DNA from: Desulforapulum autotrophicum
GTDB lineage: Bacteria > Desulfobacterota > Desulfobacteria > Desulfobacterales > Desulfolunaceae
Assembly (NCBI GenBank): GCA_020723285.1
Contig: DYJE01000028.1
Coordinates: forward strand, 1 to 64,000
Reading direction: 5' to 3'
Length of the DNA stretch: 64,000 nt
Shown here: positions 31,988-40,529 of the stretch, piece by piece
How the letters are laid out: every line of letters begins with the position of its first letter
Numbering within the stretch: position 1 is the first letter of the stretch
Translations under genes and position numbers: made by a program
The notes under the pieces: generated by a model
Told to the model about the DNA's origin: nothing
Databases searched by the model: none
The model's input: the letters and a program-made list of their open reading frames with translations, nothing else

Positions 31988-34042
31988 GTGATTGCTAAGT
32001 TGACTCCCAATTCACGAATGATGAGGCCATGGAACGACATGCAATTCTTTTTGACTCTGAACATAAAAAAAAGGCTGATTCTTCTTTCTGTGACGGGCAT
32101 CGCGGGCATGTGTCTGATCACGGGAAGTAACCGTTACCTTGATCATGTCAAAACCCGAAGCGTCAACCTTGTCCGAACAAGCCAGGCTGTTTCGGGCGAG
32201 TTCATCGAGATTAAAAATTTGGAAATGGCCTATATCCAGACCCTGGAGAAAAAATATCTGGACAGGCACAGGGAATTGAGTGAACGCATAACAAAAAGTG
32301 TCCGGGAACTTGAGGCAACGGCGGGTTGGACCATGGCCGGGGCAGTCAAGGACATTATGGCTGCGGAAAAAGAGCATAACTCCGTATTTGAGGAGGTCGT
32401 TAAAAATTCATCGGGATTTGAACGGTCAAAAGATGATCTGGTTAAAACGCTGGCGAAAATCAACGACCTTCTAAACGGGATCATATCGGCTATTGATGGC
32501 GAGGAAGCCATGCTGAACATTGAAGGCCAGTTCCTCACGGCGGTGAAAATCGCCGCCCGAAAGGAGTCGGTGGATTTCAGGGCCTTTGGAAATGAACGCA
32601 TGCTGAACCTGTTTCAGGCCCTTTTACTGTATGGGAATGAAAAACTGTACAGCCAGAATAAGCAGGAAATCGACAAGAAGATCGATCTGGCATGGCAGAA
32701 CAGTATCCAGGTTTATAAAGGTGCCAACGATGAGACCCTGATGAAAGCAACCTCGGAGATCAGCGCCCAGCTGGAGGTCTTCAACAAAATCCAGGGTGAT
32801 GTGTTCACGCAGTGGAAGACGAATCGAAAACTGGGTGACGATCTGACCCGGATTGCCGAAACAGTGGAAAAACATGCCCGAGCCATAACGGATTCAGCGG
32901 AAAAATCCATGAAATCCAGCAGCACCTGGGCTTCTCTTGTCGGGCTGGTTGTAACGTCACTCGGTATCGTGGGCATGTGCTTTCTGGGACTTGTGACATA
33001 CCGCGCCGTGGTGGGGCCGATTTCTGAGACCGTGGCCATGCTGAAAGATATCGCCGAAGGTGAAGGGGATCTCACCAAGCGTCTGCCTGTGAGGGCTGGC
33101 GATGAAATCGGTGAAATGGCGAAATGGTTTAATGTGTTCATTGAAAAGCTCCAGGGGATCATCGCAGATATTTCAAAAAAATCGGGTATTCTGGATCAGG
33201 CATCTGAAACCCTTTCGGATCTGTCCGGCCGGATGACAGACGAGATCGGTAAGATGTCCCGCGACGCTGCGGCTGTGGCAATGTCGGCGGACAGGATGAG
33301 CGGGACCATGACCAGTATTGAAGCGGCCAGCAGTGATTATGCCTCCAACATCAACATGCTGGCTGCCGCGGCGGAAGAAATGTCGGCCACCATTCAGGAG
33401 ATAGCCGGGAACACCGAAAAAGCACATGTTGTATCGACGGACGGAGTCACAAAGGCCGATCGGGCCCTCGGGATCATGCGAAAGCTCGGGGATTCGGCTT
33501 CGGAAATCGACAAGGTGACCCAGGTGATCACCGACATTTCAGAGCAGACCAACCTCCTGGCGTTGAACGCCACCATTGAGGCGGCGCGAGCCGGTGAATC
33601 GGGAAAAGGGTTTGCTGTGGTGGCGGGTGAAATCAAGGAACTTGCCAAACAAACAGCCGAAGCCACACGGGGTATCAAGGCTATTGTGGACGATATCCAG
33701 CAGTCTGTTGGGGCCACCGTGGACGAAATGGAGCATATGTCTGAAATGGTACATAGTATAAGCGATATTGTAACCACTATTGCGTCGTCTGTGGAAGAAC
33801 AGACCGCCACAACCCGGGAGATCGCTGGCAATGTGGCCAACGCATCATTGACAATCAAAGATGTCAACGACGATGTGACACAAAGTTCAAAGGAATCCCG
33901 AGCCATCGCCTCGGATATCTCATCCGTCAACCGGTCTGCGGGGGATGTGTCCCAGAACAGCCTGATGGTGAAAAACAGGGCCGATGAGCTGGCCGAGCTT
34001 TCTGCGGATTTGAGGAATCTTGTGGGAAAATTCGTGGTTTAA
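31988..34042 (+). CDS. methyl-accepting chemotaxis protein
   Basis: 684 residues from a GTG at 31988; an ATG at 32039 (MQFFLTLNIKKRL) is a good alternative and would give the usual short lead before the first membrane helix. Order: TM1 (about 28-48), a helical periplasmic sensor domain (about 50-310, four-helix or HBM-like), TM2 (about 320-345), HAMP (about 345-400, with GEGDLTKRLPVRAGDEIGEMA), and the MCP signalling domain with the hairpin tip ISEQTNLLALNATIEAARAGESGKGFAVVAGEIKELA. No methylated C-terminal pentapeptide is evident. It follows a stand-alone Cache protein gene. Confidence 0.93.
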   Translation: MIAKLTPNSRMMRPWNDMQFFLTLNIKKRLILLSVTGIAGMCLITGSNRYLDHVKTRSVNLVRTSQAVSGEFIEIKNLEMAYIQTLEKKYLDRHRELSERITKSVRELEATAGWTMAGAVKDIMAAEKEHNSVFEEVVKNSSGFERSKDDLVKTLAKINDLLNGIISAIDGEEAMLNIEGQFLTAVKIAARKESVDFRAFGNERMLNLFQALLLYGNEKLYSQNKQEIDKKIDLAWQNSIQVYKGANDETLMKATSEISAQLEVFNKIQGDVFTQWKTNRKLGDDLTRIAETVEKHARAITDSAEKSMKSSSTWASLVGLVVTSLGIVGMCFLGLVTYRAVVGPISETVAMLKDIAEGEGDLTKRLPVRAGDEIGEMAKWFNVFIEKLQGIIADISKKSGILDQASETLSDLSGRMTDEIGKMSRDAAAVAMSADRMSGTMTSIEAASSDYASNINMLAAAAEEMSATIQEIAGNTEKAHVVSTDGVTKADRALGIMRKLGDSASEIDKVTQVITDISEQTNLLALNATIEAARAGESGKGFAVVAGEIKELAKQTAEATRGIKAIVDDIQQSVGATVDEMEHMSEMVHSISDIVTTIASSVEEQTATTREIAGNVANASLTIKDVNDDVTQSSKESRAIASDISSVNRSAGDVSQNSLMVKNRADELAELSADLRNLVGKFVV

Positions 34043-34127
34043 AGGGAACGTTGAATACGGTGATAAAATTTCCGATGCTTATCGATTTAACGGCTGGAAG
34101 GAGTGAGGCCGACAACCATTCACACAT

Positions 34128-35081
34128 TCACAGGCCGTCGCAAGGGCCGGGATCCGTCTGCTCTTTGAGAGAAAGCTCAAAACACCGCACCATCATGGCG
34201 GGATAATAGGACCGTTTGGAGTGGCGAAGACCGGGAATACCCATGTCGCATTCTTTGTTGATGTACTTGTATTCACTGAATAATTTCAGGGCGCACTGCT
34301 GATCGAAGAACTGATAAAGGCCTTTGATGTCCGGAGCCGCTTTTTCAAAATGGAATCCCCCCATCTCTTTCGTGAGTTCGGATCCAATGCCCAGAGCGTG
34401 AATGGTTCCATCGATTCGAAGGATAAGGCCCTTGTATCCCAGGGTGTGGATATTCCTGACTGCCGTTTCTGCAGCGGTGCGTTCCATGGCCCCGTAGCGA
34501 GTCAGCCTTGGGTCGGAAACTTTCATTTCACTCCAACTGTCGATGAAAGCGAGACTTTCATCGATATCGTTTTCAGTGAACGCATGCACGGAAACCCGTC
34601 CCTGATCCACATGGCTTTTCAAAAACTGATGGATCAGGTTTCTTTTTTTAGAGTATTTGCTGCCCTTCAGCTGGGCCAGATCTTCCGTTCGGTAGACATA
34701 GTCGTAAAAATCCTCGCATTCACGGAGGTTGAACAAACGTTCCAGTTCTTCCCGGTCGTGCATGGCCACGTAATCTTCAGGAACATGTCTGTACCTTCTG
34801 ACTCCGCACTTGATCGCCACGTCCTTCAGAATGTCAGGGGGAAAGGTCCGTCCGTGGGAAACGGGAAGGTAAAGAAAATCCCTTTCGGGGTTGTTGCGGT
34901 ATTTCATCATGATCAGAAGGGCGTCGTGACCTTCCCGCCAGATCGGGTATGACACATGGTGGCTCCAGCAGATGAAGGAGCTGAGGGAGTAATAACAGAG
35001 ACGATGGATCTGCTGATCGAAATAGGGGAGGAGAGTCGCGTAATCCGAAGGACTGAGTTTGATGAACATCAGATCATCCAC
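34128..35081 (-). CDS. DUF2156-domain protein
   Basis: 317 residues. The pattern (SFICWSHHVSYPIWREGHDALLIMM, the YVYRTEDLAQLKGSKYSKKRNLIHQFLK segment, and VRNIHTLGYKGLILRIDGTIHALGIGSEL) is that of the DUF2156 family, whose fold is a duplicated GNAT domain related to the lysyl-phosphatidylglycerol synthase C-terminus. The usual proposal is an aminoacyl- or acyl-transferase. It overlaps the end of the preceding GNAT gene by 13 bases, so both are likely coexpressed with the cyclase gene. The substrate is unknown. Confidence 0.85.
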   Translation of the reverse strand: MDDLMFIKLSPSDYATLLPYFDQQIHRLCYYSLSSFICWSHHVSYPIWREGHDALLIMMKYRNNPERDFLYLPVSHGRTFPPDILKDVAIKCGVRRYRHVPEDYVAMHDREELERLFNLRECEDFYDYVYRTEDLAQLKGSKYSKKRNLIHQFLKSHVDQGRVSVHAFTENDIDESLAFIDSWSEMKVSDPRLTRYGAMERTAAETAVRNIHTLGYKGLILRIDGTIHALGIGSELTKEMGGFHFEKAAPDIKGLYQFFDQQCALKLFSEYKYINKECDMGIPGLRHSKRSYYPAMMVRCFELSLKEQTDPGPCDGL

Positions 35082-35485
35082 CTGTACATGGGTCTTGCGT
35101 TTTCCATGATCCGGAAATCCGTTTTTTCATAAAAACCATGGGAACCTCCTTCGGCAATGAGGGCGACCCAGGTGATGCCGTCCTGCTTGAGCCTTTGGGT
35201 GAGAGACTGGATGATACGGCGGCCAAGTCCATGGTTTCTAAATTCCTCGCGGACCGTGACATCATGGATGTAGGCGTCTCCTGTGCGGTCACTCAGGGCC
35301 CGGCCCATGCCTGCCAGCTCCTGGCCCGAGAATGCGGCCACAAAGCAATGGCTTCCGTCGATCACCTGCTGCACACGATGCGCGTCCGTGATGGATTCCG
35401 GCCACCAGCGTCTTTCGTGGTAAAGCGAAAGGATCTGGTTTTTCTGGTCGTCGGACGGATCTTTTAAAAAGAATAACTCAATCAT
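35069..35485 (-). CDS. GNAT-family N-acetyltransferase
   Basis: 138 residues from the ATG at 35485, four bases after the stop of the cyclase gene. The acetyl-CoA-binding motif VREEFRNHGLGRRIIQSLTQRL and the C-terminal GFYEKTDFRIM segment are typical of GNAT enzymes. An in-frame upstream extension would overlap the cyclase and has no likeness. It sits between the cyclase and the DUF2156 gene in a three-gene unit. The acceptor molecule is unknown. Confidence 0.85.
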   Translation of the reverse strand: MIELFFLKDPSDDQKNQILSLYHERRWWPESITDAHRVQQVIDGSHCFVAAFSGQELAGMGRALSDRTGDAYIHDVTVREEFRNHGLGRRIIQSLTQRLKQDGITWVALIAEGGSHGFYEKTDFRIMENARPMYRWMI

Positions 35486-35489
35486 GGCG

Positions 35490-36404
35490 TCAGGCCGGAC
35501 TTTTGGGATGAAGCACGGAAACAGTGTTTTTTCCCCTGTCTTTTGACAGGTACATGGCTTTATCCGCGCGGGCGATAAACGAAGCGGTGTCTTCCTTGGG
35601 GGAATATTCTGTGACGCCCACACTCAGGGTGATGTGGCTGGTTTCTCCACTCATGGATACGAATTCTTCCGAGAGGAGGCGGCTCTGGATGCGTTCGGCC
35701 ACGGTTACCGCCTCTTCAATGGTTGTTTCGGGAAGGATAATGGTGAATTCCTCTCCGCCATAGCGGTAGGCCGTGTCCATGGTCCTCAGGCAGGTCCGGA
35801 TGATTTCACCCAGACGTACCAGGATCTTGTCTCCGTCAAGATGACCGAAAGTGTCATTGTAGGTCTTGAAGTTGTCGATGTCGAGAAGAAGCAGGGACAG
35901 GGGATGCCTGTACCGGTTCATACGGTCGATTTCCATTTCTATCTGGGTATAGAAATGCCTGGAATTGAACAGCTTGGTGAGACCGTCGGTGATGGCCATC
36001 TGTTTGAGTTTGATGAGCATCTGGGCTCTGTCTTTGGAAAGCCGCCGTTCCCTCAGAACACGTTTGATCCGCAGGAGAAGTTCTTCGAATCGGACAGGTT
36101 TGAAAATGAAGTCACTGGCCCCTTTGCTGATGGCCTCTTCGTAAGAGTAATCTTCGCTGTATCCCGTGATGACGATGACATCCGCATCGAAATCCTGTTT
36201 GATCATGTCCGTGAGTTCAAGTCCGTCCATGCCTTCCATGAGAATGTCTGTGATGACAACGTCGATGCTCTCTGTCTGAAGGAGCTTGAGGGCGTTTTCC
36301 CCGTTTTTTGCGGTACGTGTGGTAAATCCGGAAAGCTTAAGGAATTCTTCCATGGAATCCCTGACCGTGATATCATCATCGACAATGAGTATGTGCTCTG
36401 ACAT
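35490..36404 (-). CDS. response regulator diguanylate cyclase (REC-GGDEF)
   Basis: 304 residues from the ATG at 36404. A receiver domain (about 1-120) has the acidic pair DDD and phosphoacceptor in VVITDILMEGMDG, and a GGDEF domain (about 135-300) carries the active-site GGEEF. An RxxD inhibitory site (RTMD) lies five residues upstream of it, so product feedback inhibition by c-di-GMP is expected. The enzyme makes c-di-GMP from GTP. It heads a unit with a GNAT and a DUF2156 gene. No partner histidine kinase is adjacent. Confidence 0.92.
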   Translation of the reverse strand: MSEHILIVDDDITVRDSMEEFLKLSGFTTRTAKNGENALKLLQTESIDVVITDILMEGMDGLELTDMIKQDFDADVIVITGYSEDYSYEEAISKGASDFIFKPVRFEELLLRIKRVLRERRLSKDRAQMLIKLKQMAITDGLTKLFNSRHFYTQIEMEIDRMNRYRHPLSLLLLDIDNFKTYNDTFGHLDGDKILVRLGEIIRTCLRTMDTAYRYGGEEFTIILPETTIEEAVTVAERIQSRLLSEEFVSMSGETSHITLSVGVTEYSPKEDTASFIARADKAMYLSKDRGKNTVSVLHPKSPA

Positions 36405-36704
36405 GGTTGAACATCCAGGACATCGTTCTGAAATTGATGGAAAACTGATCTTGATAACAGCCGGACGAACATTTCCGTCAGACACTGTGCCATGCTTTTG
36501 ACAAGTCTTGACACGGACCATGGCAATTGTTAAAAAGTCAAGTTCGACTTGACCCAGATCAATGACAAACATAAAAAATATAACGGGATTGGTGGAGGGT
36601 GTCAACCGGCATGAGCCGACGGGCATGAAAAAGATGGCCCGGCGTGATGCGGCCCTTACGATTCCACTGAACAGAAAAACAAACGTCCGGCATAGAGTGG
36701 TGTT
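36405..36704. other. divergent intergenic region
   Basis: 300 bases between the leftward cyclase gene and the rightward lepA gene. The start of the cyclase gene has only a weak ribosome site. An open frame continues from the cyclase through this region, but it has no likeness to anything before residue 116 of that frame. No regulatory site is recognised. Confidence 0.45.
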
Positions 36705-38498
36705 ATGAAGAACATAAGAAATTTCAGCATTATCGCGCACATCGACCATGGGAAATCCACCTTGTCCGACCGCCTGATCCAGGCCACGGGGATTGTTTCA
36801 GACCGGGAATTCAAAGATCAGATTCTGGATTCCATGGATATCGAACGGGAGCGGGGGATCACCATCAAAAGCCAGACCGTGAGCCTCCCCTACAAAGCGA
36901 AAGATGGAAACGAGTATATCCTGAATCTTATCGATACGCCGGGGCATGTGGATTTTACGTATGAAGTGTCCCGGGCCCTTGCCTCCTGCGAAGGGGCGCT
37001 GCTGCTGGTGGACGCCAGCCAGGGTGTGGAAGCCCAGACTCTGGCCAACCTGTATCTGGCCCTGGGCCACGACCTGGAAGTCATTCCGGTGATCAACAAG
37101 ATTGACCTCCCTTCAGCGGAAATCGAGTGGGTGAAGGGCCAGATTGACGATGATCTGGGGTTAGACTCAAGCGTTGCCATTTTGACTTCGGCCAAAAACG
37201 GTATCGGCATCGAGGATGTGCTTGAAGGTGCGGTGAATCTTCTACCGGCACCCGAAGGGGATCCCGAAGCGCCGTTCAAAGCGCTGATCTTCGATTCCCA
37301 TTACGACCCGTACCGAGGCACCATTGTCCATTTCCGGGTGTTCGACGGACGGATCAAAGCCGGAGACACCATCAAGTTCATGTCCAACGACGCATCGTAC
37401 AAAGTGGAGGAGGTGGGAGTTTTCCAGATCGAAAGGGTGCCGAGAAAAGAACTGGCCGCCGGACAGGTGGGATACATGATCGCCGGAATCAAGACCGTGA
37501 ACGATACGCGTTGCGGTGACACCATCACCCTGAAGAACAGACCCTGTGCCGAGCCTGTCGAGGGATTCAAGGAACCCACACCCGTGGTTTTCTCGTCCAT
37601 CTATCCTGTGGCCTCCGACGATTACGTGGAGCTTACCGAAGCCATCGAGAAACTGAAGCTGAACGACGCGGCTTTGATCTATGAAAAAGATTCTTCGGCG
37701 GCTCTGGGTTTCGGATACCGCTGCGGATTTTTGGGCCTTCTGCATCTGGAGGTGGTTCAGGAACGGCTGGAGAGGGAATACGATCTGTCCCTTATTCTGA
37801 CGGCACCGTCGGTGCAGTACCAGATCATTCTCAACAACGGGGAAGAACTCACCATCGACAACCCGGCCCTTTATCCCGATCCCACCGTGATTCAGACCAC
37901 TTTGGAGCCTTTTATTAAGGCCGTCATCATTGTGCCTGAACGTTATATGGGATCGGTGATGAAACTCTGTATAGACCGGCGGGGAATCAGCAAAAACTAC
38001 CAGTACCTGACCAGCAACCGGCTTGAAATGGTTTTCGAGATTCCTCTTGCCGAAGTGGTGTACGATTTCTACGACAAACTGAAAAGTATCACCCAGGGTT
38101 ACGGGTCCTTTGATTATGAGATCATCGGATACAGGGAAACCAACCTGGTGAAACTCGACATCCTGATCAACGGAGACCGGGTGGACGCCCTGTCCCAGCT
38201 CGTTCACCGGGACAACGCCGTGGCGCGCGGACGCCATGCCTGTGAGAAGCTCAAAGAGGAAATCCCCCGGCAGATGTTCAAGATCGCCATCCAGGGTGCC
38301 ATCGGAGCCAAGATCATTTCCCGTGAGACTGTCAGCGCCTTCAGAAAAGACGTCACCGCCAAATGCTACGGCGGGGATATTTCTCGAAAGAGAAAGCTTC
38401 TGGACAAGCAGAAAAAAGGAAAGAAGCGCATGAAGATGATCGGTCAGGTGGAACTGCCCCAGAGCGCGTTCCTTGCGGTTCTCAAGAACGACGATTGA
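36705..38498 (+). CDS. lepA: elongation factor 4 (back-translocating GTPase LepA)
   Basis: 597 residues, the usual LepA length. The GTPase domain begins [21 protein letters not shown] with the P-loop, then the switch [10 protein letters not shown] and NKIDLPSA. Domains II, III and V follow, and the C-terminal LepA-specific domain ends [23 protein letters not shown]. It binds ribosomes and may return them from a stalled post-translocation state. Its 3' end overlaps the convergent methyltransferase gene by 17 bases. Confidence 0.97.
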   Translation: MKNIRNFSIIAHIDHGKSTLSDRLIQATGIVSDREFKDQILDSMDIERERGITIKSQTVSLPYKAKDGNEYILNLIDTPGHVDFTYEVSRALASCEGALLLVDASQGVEAQTLANLYLALGHDLEVIPVINKIDLPSAEIEWVKGQIDDDLGLDSSVAILTSAKNGIGIEDVLEGAVNLLPAPEGDPEAPFKALIFDSHYDPYRGTIVHFRVFDGRIKAGDTIKFMSNDASYKVEEVGVFQIERVPRKELAAGQVGYMIAGIKTVNDTRCGDTITLKNRPCAEPVEGFKEPTPVVFSSIYPVASDDYVELTEAIEKLKLNDAALIYEKDSSAALGFGYRCGFLGLLHLEVVQERLEREYDLSLILTAPSVQYQIILNNGEELTIDNPALYPDPTVIQTTLEPFIKAVIIVPERYMGSVMKLCIDRRGISKNYQYLTSNRLEMVFEIPLAEVVYDFYDKLKSITQGYGSFDYEIIGYRETNLVKLDILINGDRVDALSQLVHRDNAVARGRHACEKLKEEIPRQMFKIAIQGAIGAKIISRETVSAFRKDVTAKCYGGDISRKRKLLDKQKKGKKRMKMIGQVELPQSAFLAVLKNDD

Positions 38499-39228
38499 TA
38501 TTTTTCATGTTTTCACCGTAAAGCCGGATTTTGGAAAGCAGCGTCCGCATGACCACCACATCCTTGGATCTTGGCATGATCCGGGAAAAGAAGTCACGGA
38601 AGGCGTTGAGGTAGTAATCCGGCTTTTCAGGATTCACGAAAGCGATATCTGCAAACGTCGCTTCGAGGGTTTTGAACATCTCTTCAAGTTCCCGTTTTCC
38701 CGCAAGACGCGGAATGGACGACCGGGTTTCCCCTCTTGCCGTGTTCAGTTCGTAGCACACCACCATTACGGCCTGGGCCAGATTGATGGATGTGAAACCG
38801 AAGGTGGGGATGTGGATCAGCGCGTCGCACAGTGCGATGTCGCTGTTTTCAAGTCCCCGGTCTTCCGGGCCGAACAGAAGGGCGACGCGGTTTGCCTGCG
38901 AAAGGGAGACCAGATTCGGACACAGGGTGAGCGGGGTTGAGGCCTTGCGCCGCTGTTTTCCAAGCCGTGCGGTTGTTCCAACGGCGTACTCCACGTCTTC
39001 AAGGGCTTTTTCCACGCTTTCAACGACAACGAGGCTTTCCACCACATCTGCCGCTTCATGGGTGGCCGTTTTTTTGATGCGCTCCATATCGGGGTTTTCG
39101 GGGTCCACAAGCACAAGACGGGAAAAACCCATGTTGCGCATGGCCCGTGCGGCAGCCCCGATATTTTCGGGATACCGGGGCTTTTTGAGAACGATGACCA
39201 CATGGTCGTGGACAATGGAAGAAGACAT
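38482..39228 (-). CDS. TrmH/SpoU-family RNA methyltransferase (TrmJ-like)
   Basis: 248 residues. The SPOUT knot motifs are present: [35 protein letters not shown] and [22 protein letters not shown]. The C-terminal extension (about 170-248) fits group 1 (TrmJ/LasT), which methylates ribose of tRNA position 32. Which nucleotide it acts on is inferred. It overlaps the ndk stop by one base (TGATG). Its own 3' end overlaps lepA from the other strand. Confidence 0.9.
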   Translation of the reverse strand: MSSSIVHDHVVIVLKKPRYPENIGAAARAMRNMGFSRLVLVDPENPDMERIKKTATHEAADVVESLVVVESVEKALEDVEYAVGTTARLGKQRRKASTPLTLCPNLVSLSQANRVALLFGPEDRGLENSDIALCDALIHIPTFGFTSINLAQAVMVVCYELNTARGETRSSIPRLAGKRELEEMFKTLEATFADIAFVNPEKPDYYLNAFRDFFSRIMPRSKDVVVMRTLLSKIRLYGENMKNINRRS

Positions 39229-39644
39229 CAGCCGACGATCTCAAAACTGTTGAAGAAATATCCGATTTCAAAGGCGGCCGTTTCAGGGGCGTCGGAACCG
39301 TGCACCACGTTCTGTTCGATGGAACTCGCAAAATCCCGGCGGATGGTGCCTTCCTCGGCTTTGGTGTAATCCGTGGCCCCCATGAGTTTGCGGTTAAGTT
39401 CGATGACCCGGTCACCTTCGAGCACCAGGGCCACGATGGGCCCGGAGGTCATAAAGTCGGTGAGGCTGTTGAAAAAGGGTTTTTCACGGTGAACCGCATA
39501 GAAGCCTTCTGCCTGTTTACGGTTCAGATGAAGCATTTTCATGGCGACGATTTTGATGTCATGGTCCTGAAATCGTTTGATAACTTCGCCGATTAGATTT
39601 TTTTCGACCCCGTCGGGCTTGATCAGAGACAGTGTTCTTTCCAT
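39228..39644 (-). CDS. ndk: nucleoside diphosphate kinase
   Basis: 138 residues, normal for Ndk, which moves the gamma-phosphate between nucleoside di- and triphosphates. [20 protein letters not shown] opens the domain; the active-site His is in [19 protein letters not shown]. It is cotranslated with the methyltransferase gene. Confidence 0.96.
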   Translation of the reverse strand: MERTLSLIKPDGVEKNLIGEVIKRFQDHDIKIVAMKMLHLNRKQAEGFYAVHREKPFFNSLTDFMTSGPIVALVLEGDRVIELNRKLMGATDYTKAEEGTIRRDFASSIEQNVVHGSDAPETAAFEIGYFFNSFEIVG

Positions 39645-39945
39645 AAAGCAAGGGTTCCTTTACTCCAAATCAGATGATGTGAAAAGTGAATGAAACAACA
39701 ACCCTCTGCGTGGACGTTTCATGTGCAGAGTGTCCAAACGGTATTTCGAGAACGCCATAAACCCTTAACAGAAGGGTTCGCTTAAGTCAACGTGTCTCCC
39801 AAAGCCCATGTATGATCCCTTTTTTTGATCTTTACGCCCCTTTGGATTTCTGAGAGTATGAAAACGTTTTTTAAAGGGGAAAACCAATCAGATGCTTTGG
39901 GACAGAGAGAAACCTCAGATTAGAATTTAACATAGGGAGCATGGA
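39645..39945. other. divergent intergenic region
   Basis: About 300 bases between ndk (leftward) and the PqqD-like gene (rightward). A small hairpin, AACCCTT (39760-39766) and AAGGGTT (39772-39778), has no T-run. TAGAAT at 39921-39926 could be the -10 box for the PqqD-like gene, with a poor -35 match. No gene is seen. Confidence 0.45.
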
Positions 39946-40239
39946 ATGAACGATGATGCAGTGGGCATAAACTCAACCATTGTCAGGGACACCGGAATTG
40001 TTTTCAATCAGCTGGACGGTGAGACGATCATGATGAGCATAGAAAACGGGGAGTATTACGGCATGAACGCCATGGGGACAAGGATTTGGGACCTTCTTGA
40101 GACTCCAAGAAGAGTGTCCGAAATCCGTGACGCGCTGATGCCGGATTTTGATGTGGAACTGGAACAATGTGAAAAAGACATTCTGGCGTTTTTGAACCTG
40201 ATGGAAAGCCGGAAGGTCATAAAAATTGTCACGGGTTGA
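39946..40239 (+). CDS. PqqD-like RiPP recognition protein (lasso B1 type)
   Basis: 97 residues with GGGAG six bases before the ATG. The sequence has the PqqD/B1 pattern: FNQLDGETIMMSIENGEYYGMNAMGTRIWDLLETPRRVSEIRDAL and a C-terminal helical part with CEKDILAFLNLMESRKV. Such stand-alone proteins hold the leader peptide of a ribosomally made peptide and present it to the protease and cyclase (RiPP recognition element). It is convergent with the short precursor-like gene at 40283-40438, and is separated from the other modification genes by that gene. Confidence 0.88.
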   Translation: MNDDAVGINSTIVRDTGIVFNQLDGETIMMSIENGEYYGMNAMGTRIWDLLETPRRVSEIRDALMPDFDVELEQCEKDILAFLNLMESRKVIKIVTG

Positions 40240-40282
40240 CGGCTTTATGTCAAGATGATTTCTTCGTGTAAAGCTCAGTTTA

Positions 40283-40438
40283 TCATGATGCGGGATGATA
40301 ACTGAAAGCTTCGGAATTGACATTCGCACCACCTGCCGTAGCCTTTGAGCTTAAATCGATAAATTGCGGTGCAATCCATTGGCGGCGATTATCTTTTATT
40401 TCATCTGTCGGAGGTTTTATATCATGGTTCTTTTTCAT
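40283..40438 (-). CDS. candidate lasso-peptide precursor
   Basis: A 51-codon gene too short for standard calling. GGAG lies five bases before the ATG at 40438. The leader is charged and contains WIAPQFIDLSSKATA (residues 21-35), which fits the lasso-leader pattern (aromatic-x-x-Pro, hydrophobic residues, Thr at -2). The putative core, residues 36-51, is GGANVNSEAFSYHPAS: Gly1, Glu8 as ring acceptor (8-residue ring), then an 8-residue tail ending in Ser16. Tail Tyr12 and Ser11/Ser16 are possible sites for sulfation, phosphorylation or glycosylation. It lies 91 bases after the cyclase gene on the same strand, as the last gene of the operon. The fit to lasso rules is seen in the sequence; its function is inferred. 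Confidence 0.75.
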   Translation of the reverse strand: MKKNHDIKPPTDEIKDNRRQWIAPQFIDLSSKATAGGANVNSEAFSYHPAS

Positions 40439-40529
40439 GGTAACTCCATTATTATTTATGGGTGAGCATGATTGGCAACGAAATTGTAATGAATATCTTT
40501 TTTAAAAATATAAAAAACACAGTTGATTG

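Noticed and set aside
37242-38237. 331-codon minus-strand frame inside lepA
   Set aside because: Shadow frame; His-rich low-quality product and no start signal.
39760-39778. 7-bp hairpin between ndk and the PqqD-like gene as terminator
   Set aside because: No T-run on either side, and neither flanking gene ends there.
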